NCBI GenBank assembly: GCA_037957365.1
Contig: JARHVA010001190.1
Location: 954,001-1,018,000, forward strand
Direction of reading: 5' to 3'
Source: Torreya grandis
Lineage: Eukaryota > Streptophyta > Pinopsida > Cupressales > Taxaceae
DNA length: 64,000 bases
The position numbers and the translations under genes were made by a program. The notes beneath the pieces are model-generated. The model did no database searches, was not told the DNA's origin, and saw nothing but the letters and a program-made list of their open reading frames with translations. Below are positions 23,770 through 36,607 of the stretch, piece by piece. The stretch's first letter is position 1. The number at the start of each line of letters is the position of its first letter.

Positions 23770-24439
23770 TTAGACTTAAACAATTGTCTCATCCTAAGAT
23801 AAAGTCACAACAAAGGGTCCTAAACTGAAGTTTGAGCTAAGAAATTGAACTAGAAACAAAAGTTATGGTTATTAGTCTACGTGTTTTTTATCAGTTTTCA
23901 CCCTTTGCTCAATACTTAGCCACATTTTTAGGTTTTCAACTAAGTAGTGTACTCTTCTTCCACCCCTTTAGGTTTTCAATAGACTAGCTTAACTAGGTGG
24001 CTGCCCTTTATAGGTTTTCAACTAGCTTGGCCCCACTCCTAATGCTTAAAGTCATACTAAAAAGTTGTACAAAAACTTGTGAAAGATAGAAAATTGGGAG
24101 TATGTAGAACCTACTAGGTAGGTGGTGGCATGATCTAGGTTGGCTACTTAAAATGTTATTATGATGATGGTTCTACTAGAGCTACAATAAAGTGCTTGGT
24201 TTTGTAGAATATATTGGTGGAGGCTATGTTTATTATTGGATGGCTAGCTATGAGTTTATGGTAATTTTATTTTGATGTAGCACCTATTGTAGTTGTTGTG
24301 GAGGGATGAATTAAATCTCATCAACAAGTTGTGAAATAGAGGGACAAATCTTACTTTAGCATTTTCCAGTTAGTCAGTACTTATCACACCATAGTGAGTA
24401 ATGTGCATAGTAGTAATTGAATCACCATCAGGTTTTGAA
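23770..24439 (-). other. Element 2 3' untranslated stretch
   Basis: No protein motif. A short phrase (taggttttcaac or close to it) recurs at about 23929, 23968 and 24011. Confidence 0.4.
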
Positions 24440-27400
24440 TATCCTCATATTCTATACAGGTGATAAGTGCCCTAGAATTTGACACTTTGATATAAATGTC
24501 TTGAGAAATCTCCTCCAATTAGTCAACATGCCTTTGTTACTAAATGCTAACAAATGAATAACACAGAATCTCATTGTGCTAGGTCTATAATTTTTACATG
24601 GCATAATCCATTGAATCAAAAAATTGCTTGAGTTAATTTTTCATTGATTCAAGGGTATCTAAATGATATTCCATCACATATTTAGATTTTTCCATCCTAT
24701 AAAACTCTAGCTTAGCTATGGATAATGAATTATTAATTTATTACTTCTAATTCAGCATACCTTGCGTTATCTATTTAGATTAAAGTGTAGTTATATCCAA
24801 AACTTATTTGTATTCCTCCAATATATTATAAATTGCCTTAGTTTTTGATTTGGTGTTCTACCTTTGAGCTTGAAGAATTTGAAACTTATATACAACAAAC
24901 TAGAATTTCATTTGTTGTGCCAATAGAGATGAGAACTACTTTTCTTCAGACATGAGTTGGTCATCTAGGACTTGGGTAACCAATGTAGGGTAGTTGTTAT
25001 CAATGAGATAACATGCATTGGGGAACTAAAATATTAGATCTACATTCTACTCTTATAATTTCAAGACTTCCTAATCCAATTATAAATCCTTTTGTGCCAT
25101 TGAATGTTTAGAAAGTTGTTGCACCTTAAATTTATTTGGTTATTGGTAGTTGGGAAACATACAAAGTTGTTTCATGTGTAGTCATATCAATATCCATGGA
25201 ATTTTTTATTGTCATTATAGGGGTCATAATTAACTATGACAAAGGAAGAGAAAAGTTTATGCATTGGGTGGATGATGTGGGAACAGCTTATAGCCATTGG
25301 CTAGTTATTTGAGGTCTTGGCTAAGAAGTCTCCTCCTATACACCTCCTTATGTCATAAGTTCATGTTACAATATACCCTCTACTTTTTCCTTAGATTTTA
25401 CCTCTATCTCAGCTCTAGATTTACCTTTAGCTTTAGCCTTATCCTTAACTTCTAACTCAGCTTTAGCTTTGCCTTCCACTTCAACCTTTATCTTAACTTT
25501 TACTTTAGCCATAGCTTTAGCATCCGTTTGAGCCTTAGCCTTAGTGTTTGTATCAGCTTTGGCTTCAACATCATCATCAACCTTGTCCTTGGCCTATTTG
25601 TCTACCTTGGCTTTGGCTTCAACTATAACCTTGGATTTGTCTTTGCTTCCTTTTTCTTAGATACTCACTTAGCTTGCTCCTATTAGATGTGTAGAAATTC
25701 TCTCACCTTTTGCTCCTCTTGAGCCTTTGCAGGTGTCAAGAATTTTTTTGTTGTGTAGCTTACACTTCTTGATTTTTCCTTACTACTTATTTTTCTTATT
25801 TCTTCTTCACATCTACTTCTTCAGATCTTTTCTTTTGAGCCTCTACTTAAATTTTTTTCTTATTCTCTTCCTCTATGGCCAATTGTTTTTTTCTCCTCTT
25901 CCTCAATAGACTTGAACTTTGACTCTTATTTATTTCTCTTATTATCTTCTTTATCCTTCCTATCAGTCCCATTTTGCCTTTGTTAGATCATCTTGTTCCT
26001 GCATAGATTATTGGTATGGATCTGGCTATGGTAAAATGGTATTTTCAAGCTCTTCCATTGGGGTGGATGAATCCAACATTATAACTAATTTTATATCTTA
26101 TTAAGAGAAGTATTCTATAACAATACCTCTTCACCCATCCATCTTCTTTCTAAATTTTGGTGGTGGAGTGAGGCTCTTCTTTAGCTTCTTCATAGTTAGG
26201 ACCTAAGGTTGTTATTGGCATTTTTATGCTTTTTGTGTGTCATTGTCCTCAATTGTATCTATGAAATATACTATCATGTCTTTGATAATTGAATATAGTC
26301 AAGTTATAGCATGGGTCCTTGGTCTACATAGTAGGGTTGGATGTGGGCTTTCTTGTGTTGATGATTTTACTTTCTATGTAATAGAGGATCCTACAACTGG
26401 ATCTATCTCAAAATTTTATGTTTAAATACATTTCCAAACTACCTCTTGACTTGCAGTGTCAACTATAATGGAAAGATGAGGTTGGGTGATATTAACCCAT
26501 AAATATTGTCTTACATAATTTTGCACTTGGCAGGTGTGCACTAATTTCTATAAAAATAACTCTTTATTCTATTTGTACTCATAAACATCATTGATAATGT
26601 TTACATGTATGGTCTATAAGACTTACTACTCTTCCACTCCTAGCTCTATCAGGTTGCATTTAACCATTATCTTTGGGACATGTTTGTTATCGATCTAATA
26701 TTTTGTATGGCATTTCCTCTTTTTATGGGGTGGTGGTGAATCTCATAATATTGGTGCCTTCTTCTTTCCTTTATTGGCATGTAATGGAGCTATTTTTATT
26801 AGTGGTGGTGCTTAAAATTGATATTATGGTTGGGGTTGAGCTTATGAATGATTAGGCATGGGTTATTACACACTTGAAGTTATGGAGAGTATAAATTGCA
26901 CTGATCTAGCCATTGGGAATTTATTCTATAGAACTTTCACCTACACATCTAACATAGTGATGAAAAATGGAAATAGATTTACAATTGCTTTAAGAAACTC
27001 ATGCACTTTGAATTAGATGTCATATGCAACTTCATGGTTGATACATATTGTCCAAGATACTACATCATGCCATGAGGTACCCTAGGGTGTGAAATAATCA
27101 TGGCTTAGATCTCTAGCCACCATGCATTGAATCTCGCCAACTATTTGTAATAATACCCTATTTTAATCCATGTATGTTGGTAAATATAGTAGTAGGCCAA
27201 AAATATCCATCAAATTTTGTTGGTCCTTTCAATGATTTCCATTATGTGAAACAGAGTAAGACCAAAAATTGGTACTAGAATGCTTACAATGTGCCAGTGA
27301 GAATATTCTCAATTCTTTTTATGAGTTATGAGGCTAAGAGCTCAAGCCAATTAAAATCCTTGTGCAAATAAATGATGCAATACATAATGTGCATAACTCC

Positions 27401-28200
27401 TTTAGTTATCTACTTCACATGTTTAGTTATTTGCCAAAACTACTTAGTGATGTATTCAGATATGATACACACTAAAACATCTTTTATAGAATCAATGGGG
27501 ATTCCTCTATCTACCCTTGTATATTTTTATTTGGTGATGTAGTAGATAGATGAATCCATAGATTTATATAGTAAAAGGGATTTACCTTGAGTTGGAAGGC
27601 CCATTACTCTTGCCATGGTCATAGGGTTGATGAATATGGTAACATCATGAAACAAATGAATGGTACCTTCATTATATATATTGAGAATGTAAGCATTACC
27701 TCATCTAATTTCCTAAAATTAGGTAATTTAATTAGTCATTTAGCATCAAATCCTCACATAGCATGTTGAAGTATGATCACTTCTACTTGTGTTGATTTAT
27801 GTGGATTATGGGAAAATAGAGTAGCTTCTACCACATCAATAAAATTAAAGGGGTTTGGGTCATGATATCTAGTTTGTCTAAGGTTGAATCTAATCCTCGT
27901 TTCCTCCTTATATGCATCAATTAGTGGAATCAATAATTATACCATGTCTATGGTTGTTGTTATAGTCTAAATTAAACACTTTATTCACTTGGTCTAGTGT
28001 TGGTGATAAATCTATGCACAAGTAGCTGACTTGGATGTAAATCATAGATTTATCTTATTTTTAGAAGTGTGTAATGTCTTTGTGTTTTCCATGCCCTCTA
28101 TTATATAGTGTTTACTACCCAAATCCATCTGTTCATTGAGTTTAAATGTGTTTATCTAGTTATTCATGATTTCACCTCTATAATTAATGTCAATCAGCTA
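24440..28200 (-). pseudogene. Element 2 third reading frame: unknown N-domain, Lys/Ala-rich linker, coiled coil
   Basis: I do not recognise the protein. It lies between integrase and the 3' LTR, as in element 1. About 26880-27130 is coding-like on the minus strand (ARFNAWWLEI, then ISHPRVPHGMM, then YVSTMKLHMTSNSKCM). About 26670-26740 gives DSPPPHKKRKCHTK, a basic patch. 25385-25680 is a Lys/Ala/Val-rich run of short repeats (VEAKADTNTKAKAQTDAKA, then KVKVKIKVEVEGKAKAE). About 24600-24990 is heptad-like (VTQVLDDQLMSEEK, then FQILQAQR), suggesting a coiled coil. Plus-strand open frames here are antisense shadows of this biased sequence. Layout and position match the element 1 frame, though I could not align the N-domains. 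Confidence 0.5.
25385..25680 (-). repeat. Lys/Ala-rich coding repeat
   Basis: On the plus strand the word (t)agctttagcc and variants recur (ctttagctttag, ttggcttcaac, taactttagcc) every 6 to 12 bases. On the minus strand this reads as KAKAKVEAK-like repeats with few stops. It is both a simple-sequence region and the basic linker of the third frame. Confidence 0.75.
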
Positions 28201-28929
28201 TTTTTTGATATGATAGTTAGTATTCCCTTTATAAATTATTTGGTCAATATGTTGATAGGTAGATGTGACTCAATGTCCTTTCATCTATCTAATTTATTTT
28301 ATGGCTCATCCTATCATTTTACCACATGATATACCTTATTAAATATGAAATATCTTAATTTTTATCATTAATAGTTTTGAATGACCACTAGCCATCCTCT
28401 CTCCATATGTGTCTTATTAGCACCTCATTCCTAGCATCAATTGATGACCATCATGTTCATGTTGTTAGTTATCTTTCCTTTAGGCTAAATCTATATATCA
28501 ATCATACTCTGTGATTTTGACTAACCAAAATTTATTTTGATGTGTTGAGACCCAAATATTGAACTATACAAACACATTAACCCTAAAAAACAAAATAGAA
28601 AATAAAACAACATTAAACAAAATCCTAACTACATAGTGCTACTTAGTACCCTCTCTTTTTGTGAGTGATGAATGATATAGATTAATGATGGTAAGGCTTA
28701 ATCCCATATCCATTTATACATCATGGTATAATGGTTACCTATAGATATTTTAAAATAATATTACCCTATTTTGAAACATTATGAATGATATAGGGTCCCT
28801 TTCATCTAATGTGCAACTTTTTTGGAAATGCTTTAAATTTGTTGTCATATAGTAATATCACTTGCTCTGAATGAAATTCCTTAGATCTCAAGTTGAAAGC
28901 ATGCCATTATTTTTGACTCAAAATATAAT

Positions 28930-29800
28930 TTCATGTGTTTACTATGCTTTTTGCCTATTTTCCTCCATCTTGACCAAATATATCAATTTATCTTTTGATG
29001 AGTCGGGATCACACAACATCATAATCATTGTGATGCATAAACTGGAAACAATATATTCTATGGGAATAATTACCTCAAGACCATAAACTAATTGAAAATG
29101 ATTGAATCCCATCACATCTTTATAAGTTTTATTGTAATCCCAAATAATCATAGGAATGTGATCCTCCCAATCATCCCTTTGAACATTGAATATCTTCATC
29201 ATAATTTTACCCAATACTTTGTTTGAAGCCTTAGCTTGTCTATTTACTTGCAGATGATAGGTTATGCTTTTGTAGTGCGATATCATGAACTCTTTAGTAA
29301 GAGTCTTGATTATGTTTTTGATGAAGTGAGTACCTATGTTACTAACCAATTTGATTAGACATCCAAACCTTGTTATGATATTTTAATATAAAAATTTAGT
29401 GGCATCCTTCACACCACAACTTGGTTTTGTAATAGCTTACACTTATTTTATGATATAATCTGATACAATAATGATATATCTCACAAGACTATTCTTACTT
29501 AAATGAGTTATAAGCCCTAAAAAATCAATGCCCTATTGTTTGAAAGGTTATTTTGATAGCATTAGAGCTAAATACATCGCATCTCAATGATTTAGTTTTC
29601 CCATTATTTGGTAAACATTGTAGTTTTTTTCCATCCTATGAATATCCTAAAATAAATTTAGCCACCAAAGACCACTCTATAATATCTTCCTCACAGTGGC
29701 TTCTCCTGAAAAATGGCCTCCTTGACTCTTTGATGTACTTCATGAGGAAGTTGTGGTTACTCATATTCTAAGATTACTTTGTGTAGAACATCATCTCTTT
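28930..29800 (-). pseudogene. Element 2 integrase (decayed, catalytic residues lost)
   Basis: 28942-29349 is open and aligns with the gypsy integrase core and C-terminal side: VSNIGTHFIKNIIKTLTKEF, then a QAKASNKVLGKIMMKIF segment, RDDWEDHIPMIIWDYNKT, then HFQLVYGLEVIIPIEYIV. Family members have SDxGTHF and a QAEA-like motif here, so the second catalytic Asp is now Asn and the Glu is Lys. Upstream, around 29520-29760, frames give VLYEVHQRV and a GIDFLGLI-like block holding the first Asp. Besides its stops, the enzyme could not catalyse strand transfer. Confidence 0.88.
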
Positions 29801-30059
29801 TGATCTTATATAGGAATCATTTATGAGGATATAAATAATGGCTCATGTAACCATTTACTTCTTATCCCTTTTATCATAGTGTGCATGAAAATTTCATCAT
29901 TCTAGGAAGTTCACAATATCCTCTATATTATCAAAGATTGTAAAGGCTCTAAACAAGTACACATATAGGGATTAATCCTACCTTTATTTTGGTTCTTATC
30001 CATTTTAGATCCACATAAAAATTATTTACCCAACATGGGCTTGTTAACTAGGTATAACA

Positions 30060-30399
30060 AAGCCTAGTGATCTATAAAAAGCTTAAATGGTGTGTCTAAA
30101 AGGTAATGCCTAAATTTATATAGAGAAAACACCATTAGTAAGGCTTATCTCTTTATGGTCATATAATTTTTCTCTATAGATAATAATTCCCTACTTGTGA
30201 AATGTATAGGATGATCTAACCCACCATCCCCTAGTTGTACTAAGATAGTTCCTATTACGATGCCTAAAGCATCCACATGTACATAGAATGGCTTCTTCCA
30301 ATATAGAAAAACTAAGATAGGAGATGTTACTAACATTTGTTTGAGATTAATAAATTTCATTTGACATTTTGGTGTCCACTTAGGCTTTATATCTTTGTG
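30060..30399 (-). pseudogene. Element 2 RNase H (decayed)
   Basis: 30145-30360 reads SPILVFLYWKKPFYVHVDAL, then IVIGTILVQLGDG, then LDHPIHFTSRELLSIEKNYM. This is the start of gypsy RNase H: HVDAS (first catalytic Asp kept), a GAVLAQ-like strand, PI-x-F-x-SR, and E-x-NY. Degrades RNA in the RNA-DNA hybrid. Confidence 0.88.
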
Positions 30400-31250
30400 T
30401 TATAACTTTTACAATGGTGTAGAGATGGTTGTGTATCCCTTGATGAATTTTATATAATATCTGGTGTGACCCAAAAAGGTTCACACCTTTGTGGAAATAA
30501 TTGGTGGTGGCATCCCCACTATTATTATAATCTTATCTTAGTCAACTAAGATTCCATCATTTCATATGATGTGACCTAGGAGAACACTTAAAGGTATGAA
30601 AAATAAACATTTCTTTAGATTCAAAACAATACATAGGTCTCAATAATGTTATAGCATTAGACGTAGCTTAAACAAATGATCTTTGAATAAAGATCAGACA
30701 ACCCAATCATCTAACTATAATTCCATAAAATCATGAATAAAATCTTTATATATAGTTACCATAGCCCTAGATAAAACTATTTGACCATTATTACGACCAA
30801 AGCATATTACCTTATATGCGAACAAACCCCATTCCATTATATAATTTATTTTATCCTGGTCTTCATCTTATAAAGAAATTTTATGGTATCCATTAAATCC
30901 ATCAATTAAGAGTATACCTCATGTCCTATGAATGATTAAATAACCTCATCTTTGAATTGTATGGTAAATGGATCATTCAATGCACTGTAATCCCCACATA
31001 ACTTAATCTCACTAGCCTTCTTCAGTTGCAATACATGGGACTAACCAATTATATCTTTCCTACTAGATAGAAGATCCCTACTTCTTGAATGCAATCCAAC
31101 TTAGCCTTCACTTTCATCTTCATATTTGGATTCAATCTATATGAGCACTTTTTAATGCATATAGTGCACTCTTTAAATTTAATGTGCATCTCCCCCAATG
31201 ATGGTCTATACCTTCAATCTCTATGAACTTCATCAAAAATACATCCTAAT
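30400..31250 (-). pseudogene. Element 2 reverse transcriptase (decayed)
   Basis: Near 30900-31060 the minus strand reads KASEIKLCGDYSALN, then a DPFTIQFKDEVI segment and GHEVYS, the family's RT finger region. At 30702-30722 the active site reads EL, stop, LDDWVV where family members have E-V-Y-L-D-D-W. The Tyr codon TAT has become TAG while both Asp remain. Frameshifts elsewhere. Confidence 0.85.
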
Positions 31251-32599
31251 AATTTCTTAAAAGCTATAATTCCTTTGAATATCATTTTATGTTGAATAAT
31301 ATTCTAAAATCACATGTTTAAGCATGAACTTTGTTTCAATATTTCCTTCAATCTTCTTTAAAGGTTGTACAAAGTTCTTTCTCATTATTATTTTGGAATG
31401 ATTATATTATACATTTTTTCTTCCTTAGCTTTTTCTACACTTTGAACATTTTTTGGATTTGCTTCTTCCTCTAATTCAGAGAATCCTTCTAAATCCATAT
31501 CCCCATCACTATCATTGGATTTTGTCAACTCATTTTTAATTTTATTACAAGGTTTAAGAAGAGACTTCTCATGTTTACTATCCTTGTAAATATGAATCAC
31601 TAGTCTAAATCTTAAGAGGTTTCTTGTTGCAATGATGATTCTATCACATCTAACAAATCTTCTACTCAGCCATAACATAGAAAAAATTTAAATTCTTAAA
31701 ATGCATTATGCACTACTAGATTATCATATTTAAACATAAAAATATGAATGAAGTCTTGTTGTAAAGGTATCCAATGTTTAGTCTCCCTCATGTGCTCTTG
31801 ATGTATATACCATGTAGTCTAAAGTGGTGCTAGCATGTGGATAAAAATATGCACCCATTATCTTAGCTTCACACCTTTCATAAACCATATGTATATATGC
31901 ATTTATGAATATATATCTCTGGACATTAGCCTTCTTGAAATATTGGCCACTTTTTTCTAATAGTGAGCAATAACTAAAATTGTGCTCATAAAAATTCACA
32001 TGACTTATCCTATTTTAATTCTTGTTTTCTGTAAATTACCCTCCATGTCACAGTAGTTCCCTTCAAGGCATAGCTAAGTGCATTGACTCTTTGATCTATA
32101 TCTTGTACATGGTACTCCAACCTCAAGATAAATGGATTGAAATCCTATGTTGTAAAATATTTTGGTAATTGGCATTTTATGGTGAACACCATTCATAAAG
32201 GTCATACCTCATGATCTCCCTTATCCTAATTCAACATGTTTATGTCTGAGTCACCACTTATTGAAGATGTTTCTTCCCAAGGTATTACACCTTCTAAAGT
32301 AGGCTATGTATAATCCATTATTGTTGCACATGTATTATATAAGAAATCTACCTATGACTTATTTTGACATTGCACATATGGATAGGTACATCCTTTAATT
32401 TGAAACTAAAGATTTGGAGATTGTGTTATCATTATCTTGTAAATTAGTTGCTTTATTATCTATGGTTCTATATGTTTCTCAAGGTGTGGTTTAGATAACT
32501 AATATTTCATAGCTCATAGAGTATTTTACTTTGTATATGCACTAATTTTGAACCAGCTATTATCATCATATGCATAAGGTGACTCTATTTATTTTTGGA
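31251..32599 (-). other. Element 2 protease-RT spacer
   Basis: Coding-like on the minus strand. An acidic patch at about 31470-31540 reads LTKSNDSDGDMDLEGFSELE. No domain recognised. Confidence 0.4.
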
Positions 32600-32970
32600 T
32601 AACATAGGGCTTATGTTCTAATTTATTCAATGGGATAACAACTATCTTGTCCCCTTGATGTGCCTCTAATTGATTATGCATTGTATTTATAGTCATTTGG
32701 CCATCATAAGCCCATTCCTTACCAATTAAGGTAGGACAATGGGTCTCATATGTTTTCATGTTGATGACCTCAAAATATTCTCATAGACTTAGCTTAGCAA
32801 CTTCAATCTCCACATCTTCTAGGTGACCAATTGGCTTTACTCTCCCCTAATCTACAAGACTAAGAGTAATATGAATATAGCTCAAGGTTTTCCTACCAAT
32901 AACTTCCCAATCAGATCTAGGAATCATATTAACAGTACTCCCAAAATCAAATGCTACATTAGGGATTTCA
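32600..32970 (-). pseudogene. Element 2 aspartic protease (decayed)
   Basis: The minus strand reads NVAFDFGSTVNMIPRSDWEV (about 32905-32965), with DFGS in place of DSGS. A RVKPIGHLEDVEIEVAKL segment follows, then CPTLIGKEWAYDGQMTINT (about 32680-32740), matching the LLG-x-x-W-x-x-D-N flap side. The fit to a gypsy protease is good in one frame over about 100 codons with two stops. Confidence 0.85.
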
Positions 32971-33469
32971 TATACTATGAGTTCAATGTTCGTACATGAG
33001 TCAACATCCTAAGGTTTCATAGTTTTGACATATCAGACCACTTTTTTAATATGTTATTATCCTCATAGTGTACCTCTAGAAGATTATGCAAAATTGGTAA
33101 TATTCTATGAGATATCTTCATTATGTAGAGTACTAATCATTTTTAACAAATCTATTAGAGTAATCACAACACCTTCCTATCTCATAATTTGCTCATACAT
33201 TTGTGTGTCAATGGTTATGGTGTCTCCTTCCAACACACTCTATTATTGTATGTATTAAAGAACTTATGCATCATAATAGATCAAAATATTCTTTATACTA
33301 GGATCATAATATTTACCCTATTTCACCTTCTTGATTCCATGATCTTACAAAATTTATAATGAAGGCAACCCTTGCTATGCATTTTTGTCTAGTAACTACT
33401 TACATGAATGCATTTTCCTTAGGTTATGTATTTATCATATTCATATTATGCATGGGGTTTTCTTTCCCT

Positions 33470-35720
33470 TGCTTATCTAATGATAAGTAATATGTAGTCT
33501 GATATTGTCCTTCAACTCTACAATAAATGCAATATGTCTATCTCTGAGGATTAATGGGTAAATTATGTGTAAACTGATTATACTTACCATATAAATAACC
33601 TTGAATGGGCTGATCAGCTTATTGGTAATCACTGTTATGACCTCCCTAATATCTACCATATTACCCTCCTCTATATCCTCCTCTATTCTATTATAATCCC
33701 CAACCATGTGACTTCTACCTAGCAAATCCTCCTTGATGTGTTTGTTGTGCATTATATCCACAATATTATTGTTGAGGTGATGTTGGAGCCCAATTTAATT
33801 ATTTATGTTAAGGAATCACATTATCCCATGAATATTGATACTGATATTACAATGATGATAGTATCTAACTATACAAACCCTAGGTTTGATATTGATATTG
33901 AGATGAAGAAGGCATTCACATAGGACCACCTTATGTCGCAATAGTCATTTCCACCTCTAGGCTTGAAATTTCCTACTTTATAGTAGGTAATTATTGTGTT
34001 GTAACTACAAAGACATTTTTGGTGATATCTTCCTTTAATTCCTAAAAAAATCAACAACTCTTCTCATCGTGATTAGTTTATTTATAAAAATTATAGTACA
34101 AACTCTGATATTTTTGAATGTACTATCATAATAGATGACACTTTGAGGTTACATGCCCTACTACTCTACATAGTTCATAGGACTCTATTTTGAGTTTAGG
34201 ATAGTTATTCCTATGATTCCCTTCTTGACCACACTATATACACCATAATCCCAATTTAGGTTTATCAATTTCATACATCTCATCCATATTCTTGAGAAAA
34301 TTATCAATTTTTACCTCAGCTTTGGAGCTAACTACTGGAGCTCTCCATAGTCTTCAATTTTTTCAACTCATAGGGCAGTTGCTCAAGTATTAGATTTAGT
34401 CAATAATTGAGACTATGTAATGGCAAATCTAATTCTGGATTACAACCCTTATACAAACTAAGCAACCTTGTCCTTGTCCTCCATGATAAAATCAATTTTA
34501 TTCATCACATATAAAAATTAATGATCATAGTCCCATATATATTCTCCATTCATTATCAAATCTCCATCAGATCTTGAATAGTTTGACTTGATCACTTCTT
34601 CAACTTAAATTCTATAATTAACTACTCTTTAACTTATTTAAGATCTAGGGCTTTAACATCCCTTTTAAAAATGAAATCTAAATCTTGATTTGTTAAAGCT
34701 CTTATGAGATCACACTTCCCTACATCTTTAGATGTTATTTCATTAACCTACCATTTCATGTTTTAGGTTAACAAATATTATTTAGGGTCCTTATATCCAT
34801 CATATTATATCAAATAAATAAACATGCTTGGATTCAATGTCATATTTGGTGTACTTTTAATCTCTATTACTAGCTTCTATGCACTAGTAAATATAAATAT
34901 AGATTATTGTGCACTAGTAATTGTGACTACATGTTACACCCTTATTTTTATAGGTGTATTAAACCTAGTCTCAAAAGTAAATCCAATATCTTATAAACTC
35001 TTCTTATCTATGGATTTATTATTACCTACTCTAAGTTTACTAAATTTATCCGTGAATGATTTAAAATATCTTATACTTTTCCCGTTACACTTTGTAGTCT
35101 TCTAACTGGTGATAAATTGGGCTTGGGGGATGCATACTCAAGAAATGAATGATATTTTTCCTCAAATTATTTTGTTTGTGATATTGAACCTACAATACTT
35201 CTATGTTTTTGTATAATCTCCTCCCAATAATATTATTTCCTTAGTCCAAATAATATCTTTCCTCTTAATTGTGATCTACGTCTAACCTTTAACTGCTCTA
35301 TTGTTATCTTACTTTCCTCTTCCTCTTCCTCTTCACTCTACTCCATATCCTCACTATCTTTATTTCTTTGTTCTTCTTTCTCGGTCCTTATCTTCCTTTC
35401 TCTACATACTCTCTACCTTCTCTACTTCCAATATCTTGTGTATCCTCTCTTTGGTATCCCCTCTCTTTATCATCCTCTACTTTATTCCTACTCCTATTTG
35501 CAGTTAAATTTGGATTATCTAATTTTCTCCATCTTCATTATTGTCGTAGTTATCTTTCCAATCCCAAAATTTTCTTTATCTTCATTTTTTCTCTTCTCAT
35601 CTTCCATATTATAGGTTTAGGTTTGAATTCCTCTATTCATCTTTGTATCATTCACTTTTACATCGCATGTATTCCCATAACACCTCAAGTGATTACTTGA
35701 TGTTGGCAGGAGTAGGCACC
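33470..35720 (-). pseudogene. Element 2 gag (decayed)
   Basis: Two zinc knuckles lie at about 34150-34260: CI, stop, CGQEGNHRNNYP (last Cys changed) and CRVVGHVTSKC (intact CCHC spacing). Downstream, 33480-34060 is Gln/Tyr/Pro-rich with a GDYNRIEEDIEEGN stretch, a usual gag tail. Upstream, 35290-35480 is highly charged (EYVERKEDKDREKEEQRNKD, then a run of eight Glu). On the plus strand this appears as a cttcct-type pyrimidine repeat and gives misleading open frames. Confidence 0.75.
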
Positions 35721-36214
35721 ATGGCCTTTTCCACAACTAACATCTTAATCAGAGTAGGTATTCATTAAAGGAACTTTATATGGATTCCTATGACAAATAG
35801 GTCTTACATATCTTCAAAAGTAAAATAGTCTTATACAACAAATTATGTGATATAATATCAATGGTAGTCTTGGTCTAATAGTCTACTACACATGTCCAAT
35901 CAATATCTACATTTTATAAACTTTTTATATTTTATTCTAACCAATATATGAATGCCATCCTTCTTTGTTGAAAACAATATTACTCCAATCTAAATAACCA
36001 TGCAACTAATAATTTAAGCAATTCATGATAGAAGATTTCATAAATTTCTCCATAGATATGTTCCTGAATAATTTATTTCATAATCTTCCCTATTCTTTTA
36101 ACTTCCTCATCTGCAAAATTTTGGATTCTTTCATCAATCCATATTTCTATATCTCTTTGCCTTGATATCCATCTCAACATGTTTCAACAAAAAGTTCCAC
36201 ACTCACTACACCAT

Positions 36215-36607
36215 TATTAGTAGATATTCCTATAAAACCCTTCAGAGTGTGATAATATAGAGATAACTTGCACATGAATTAAAAAAATTAAATAACATAT
36301 GCTAATTTATATTGAATAAATTTAATAACAAGAAAAAAATATAGTTTTCACAAAGACACATAGACTTATTACAATTTTAACAATTATTATAAACGCATAT
36401 GATTAAGAGAGTAAATCAAATAGAGCATTCATTGCACATAGAATAATGATAAAAGATACATAGGAAAATATTTTTGGAATGATATTTATTAATATCTATC
36501 ACATTAAAACCATATCCAAATACAATTGAGTGTTATATATAGAGTTTTACAAAGCATTGTCACTTTATATTCCAGCATCATGCTTGTCCCCATGGTAGCA
36601 TTTTGAA
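36215..36607 (-). repeat. Element 2, 5' LTR (right copy)
   Basis: Aligns with 23242-23590 over about 345 bases. Inside its left edge the minus strand reads ATGGTGTAGTGAGTGTGG, which starts with TGG as a primer binding site should. The outer end is uncertain. It is placed at 36607 using a ggtagc/T-rich word shared with the left copy and a 4-of-5 target duplication. Confidence 0.5.

Larger units (their letters stand above)
23242..36607 (-). mobile_element. Element 2: Ty3/gypsy retrotransposon with short LTRs, dead
   Basis: A second minus-strand gypsy element of about 13.4 kb. It has gag with two zinc knuckles, protease, RT, RNase H and integrase in that order, then about 4.5 kb with a third reading frame, flanked by diverged direct repeats. 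RT, RNase H and integrase are close in type to element 1, but the LTRs are much shorter and unrelated. The putative target duplication is imperfect (atagt at 23237-23241, atatt at 36608-36612). The inner LTR edges are better supported than the outer right edge. Confidence 0.75.

Noticed and set aside
25727..26425. Plus-strand frames with hydrophobic runs resembling membrane proteins
   Set aside because: Antisense of Lys/Glu-rich minus-strand coding. Leu/Phe runs arise from the complement of AAG/GAA codons.
28871..29086. Plus-strand frame
   Set aside because: Antisense to the element 2 integrase.
35301..35700. Two overlapping plus-strand frames rich in Ser, Leu and Phe
   Set aside because: Antisense to the charged gag segment of element 2.
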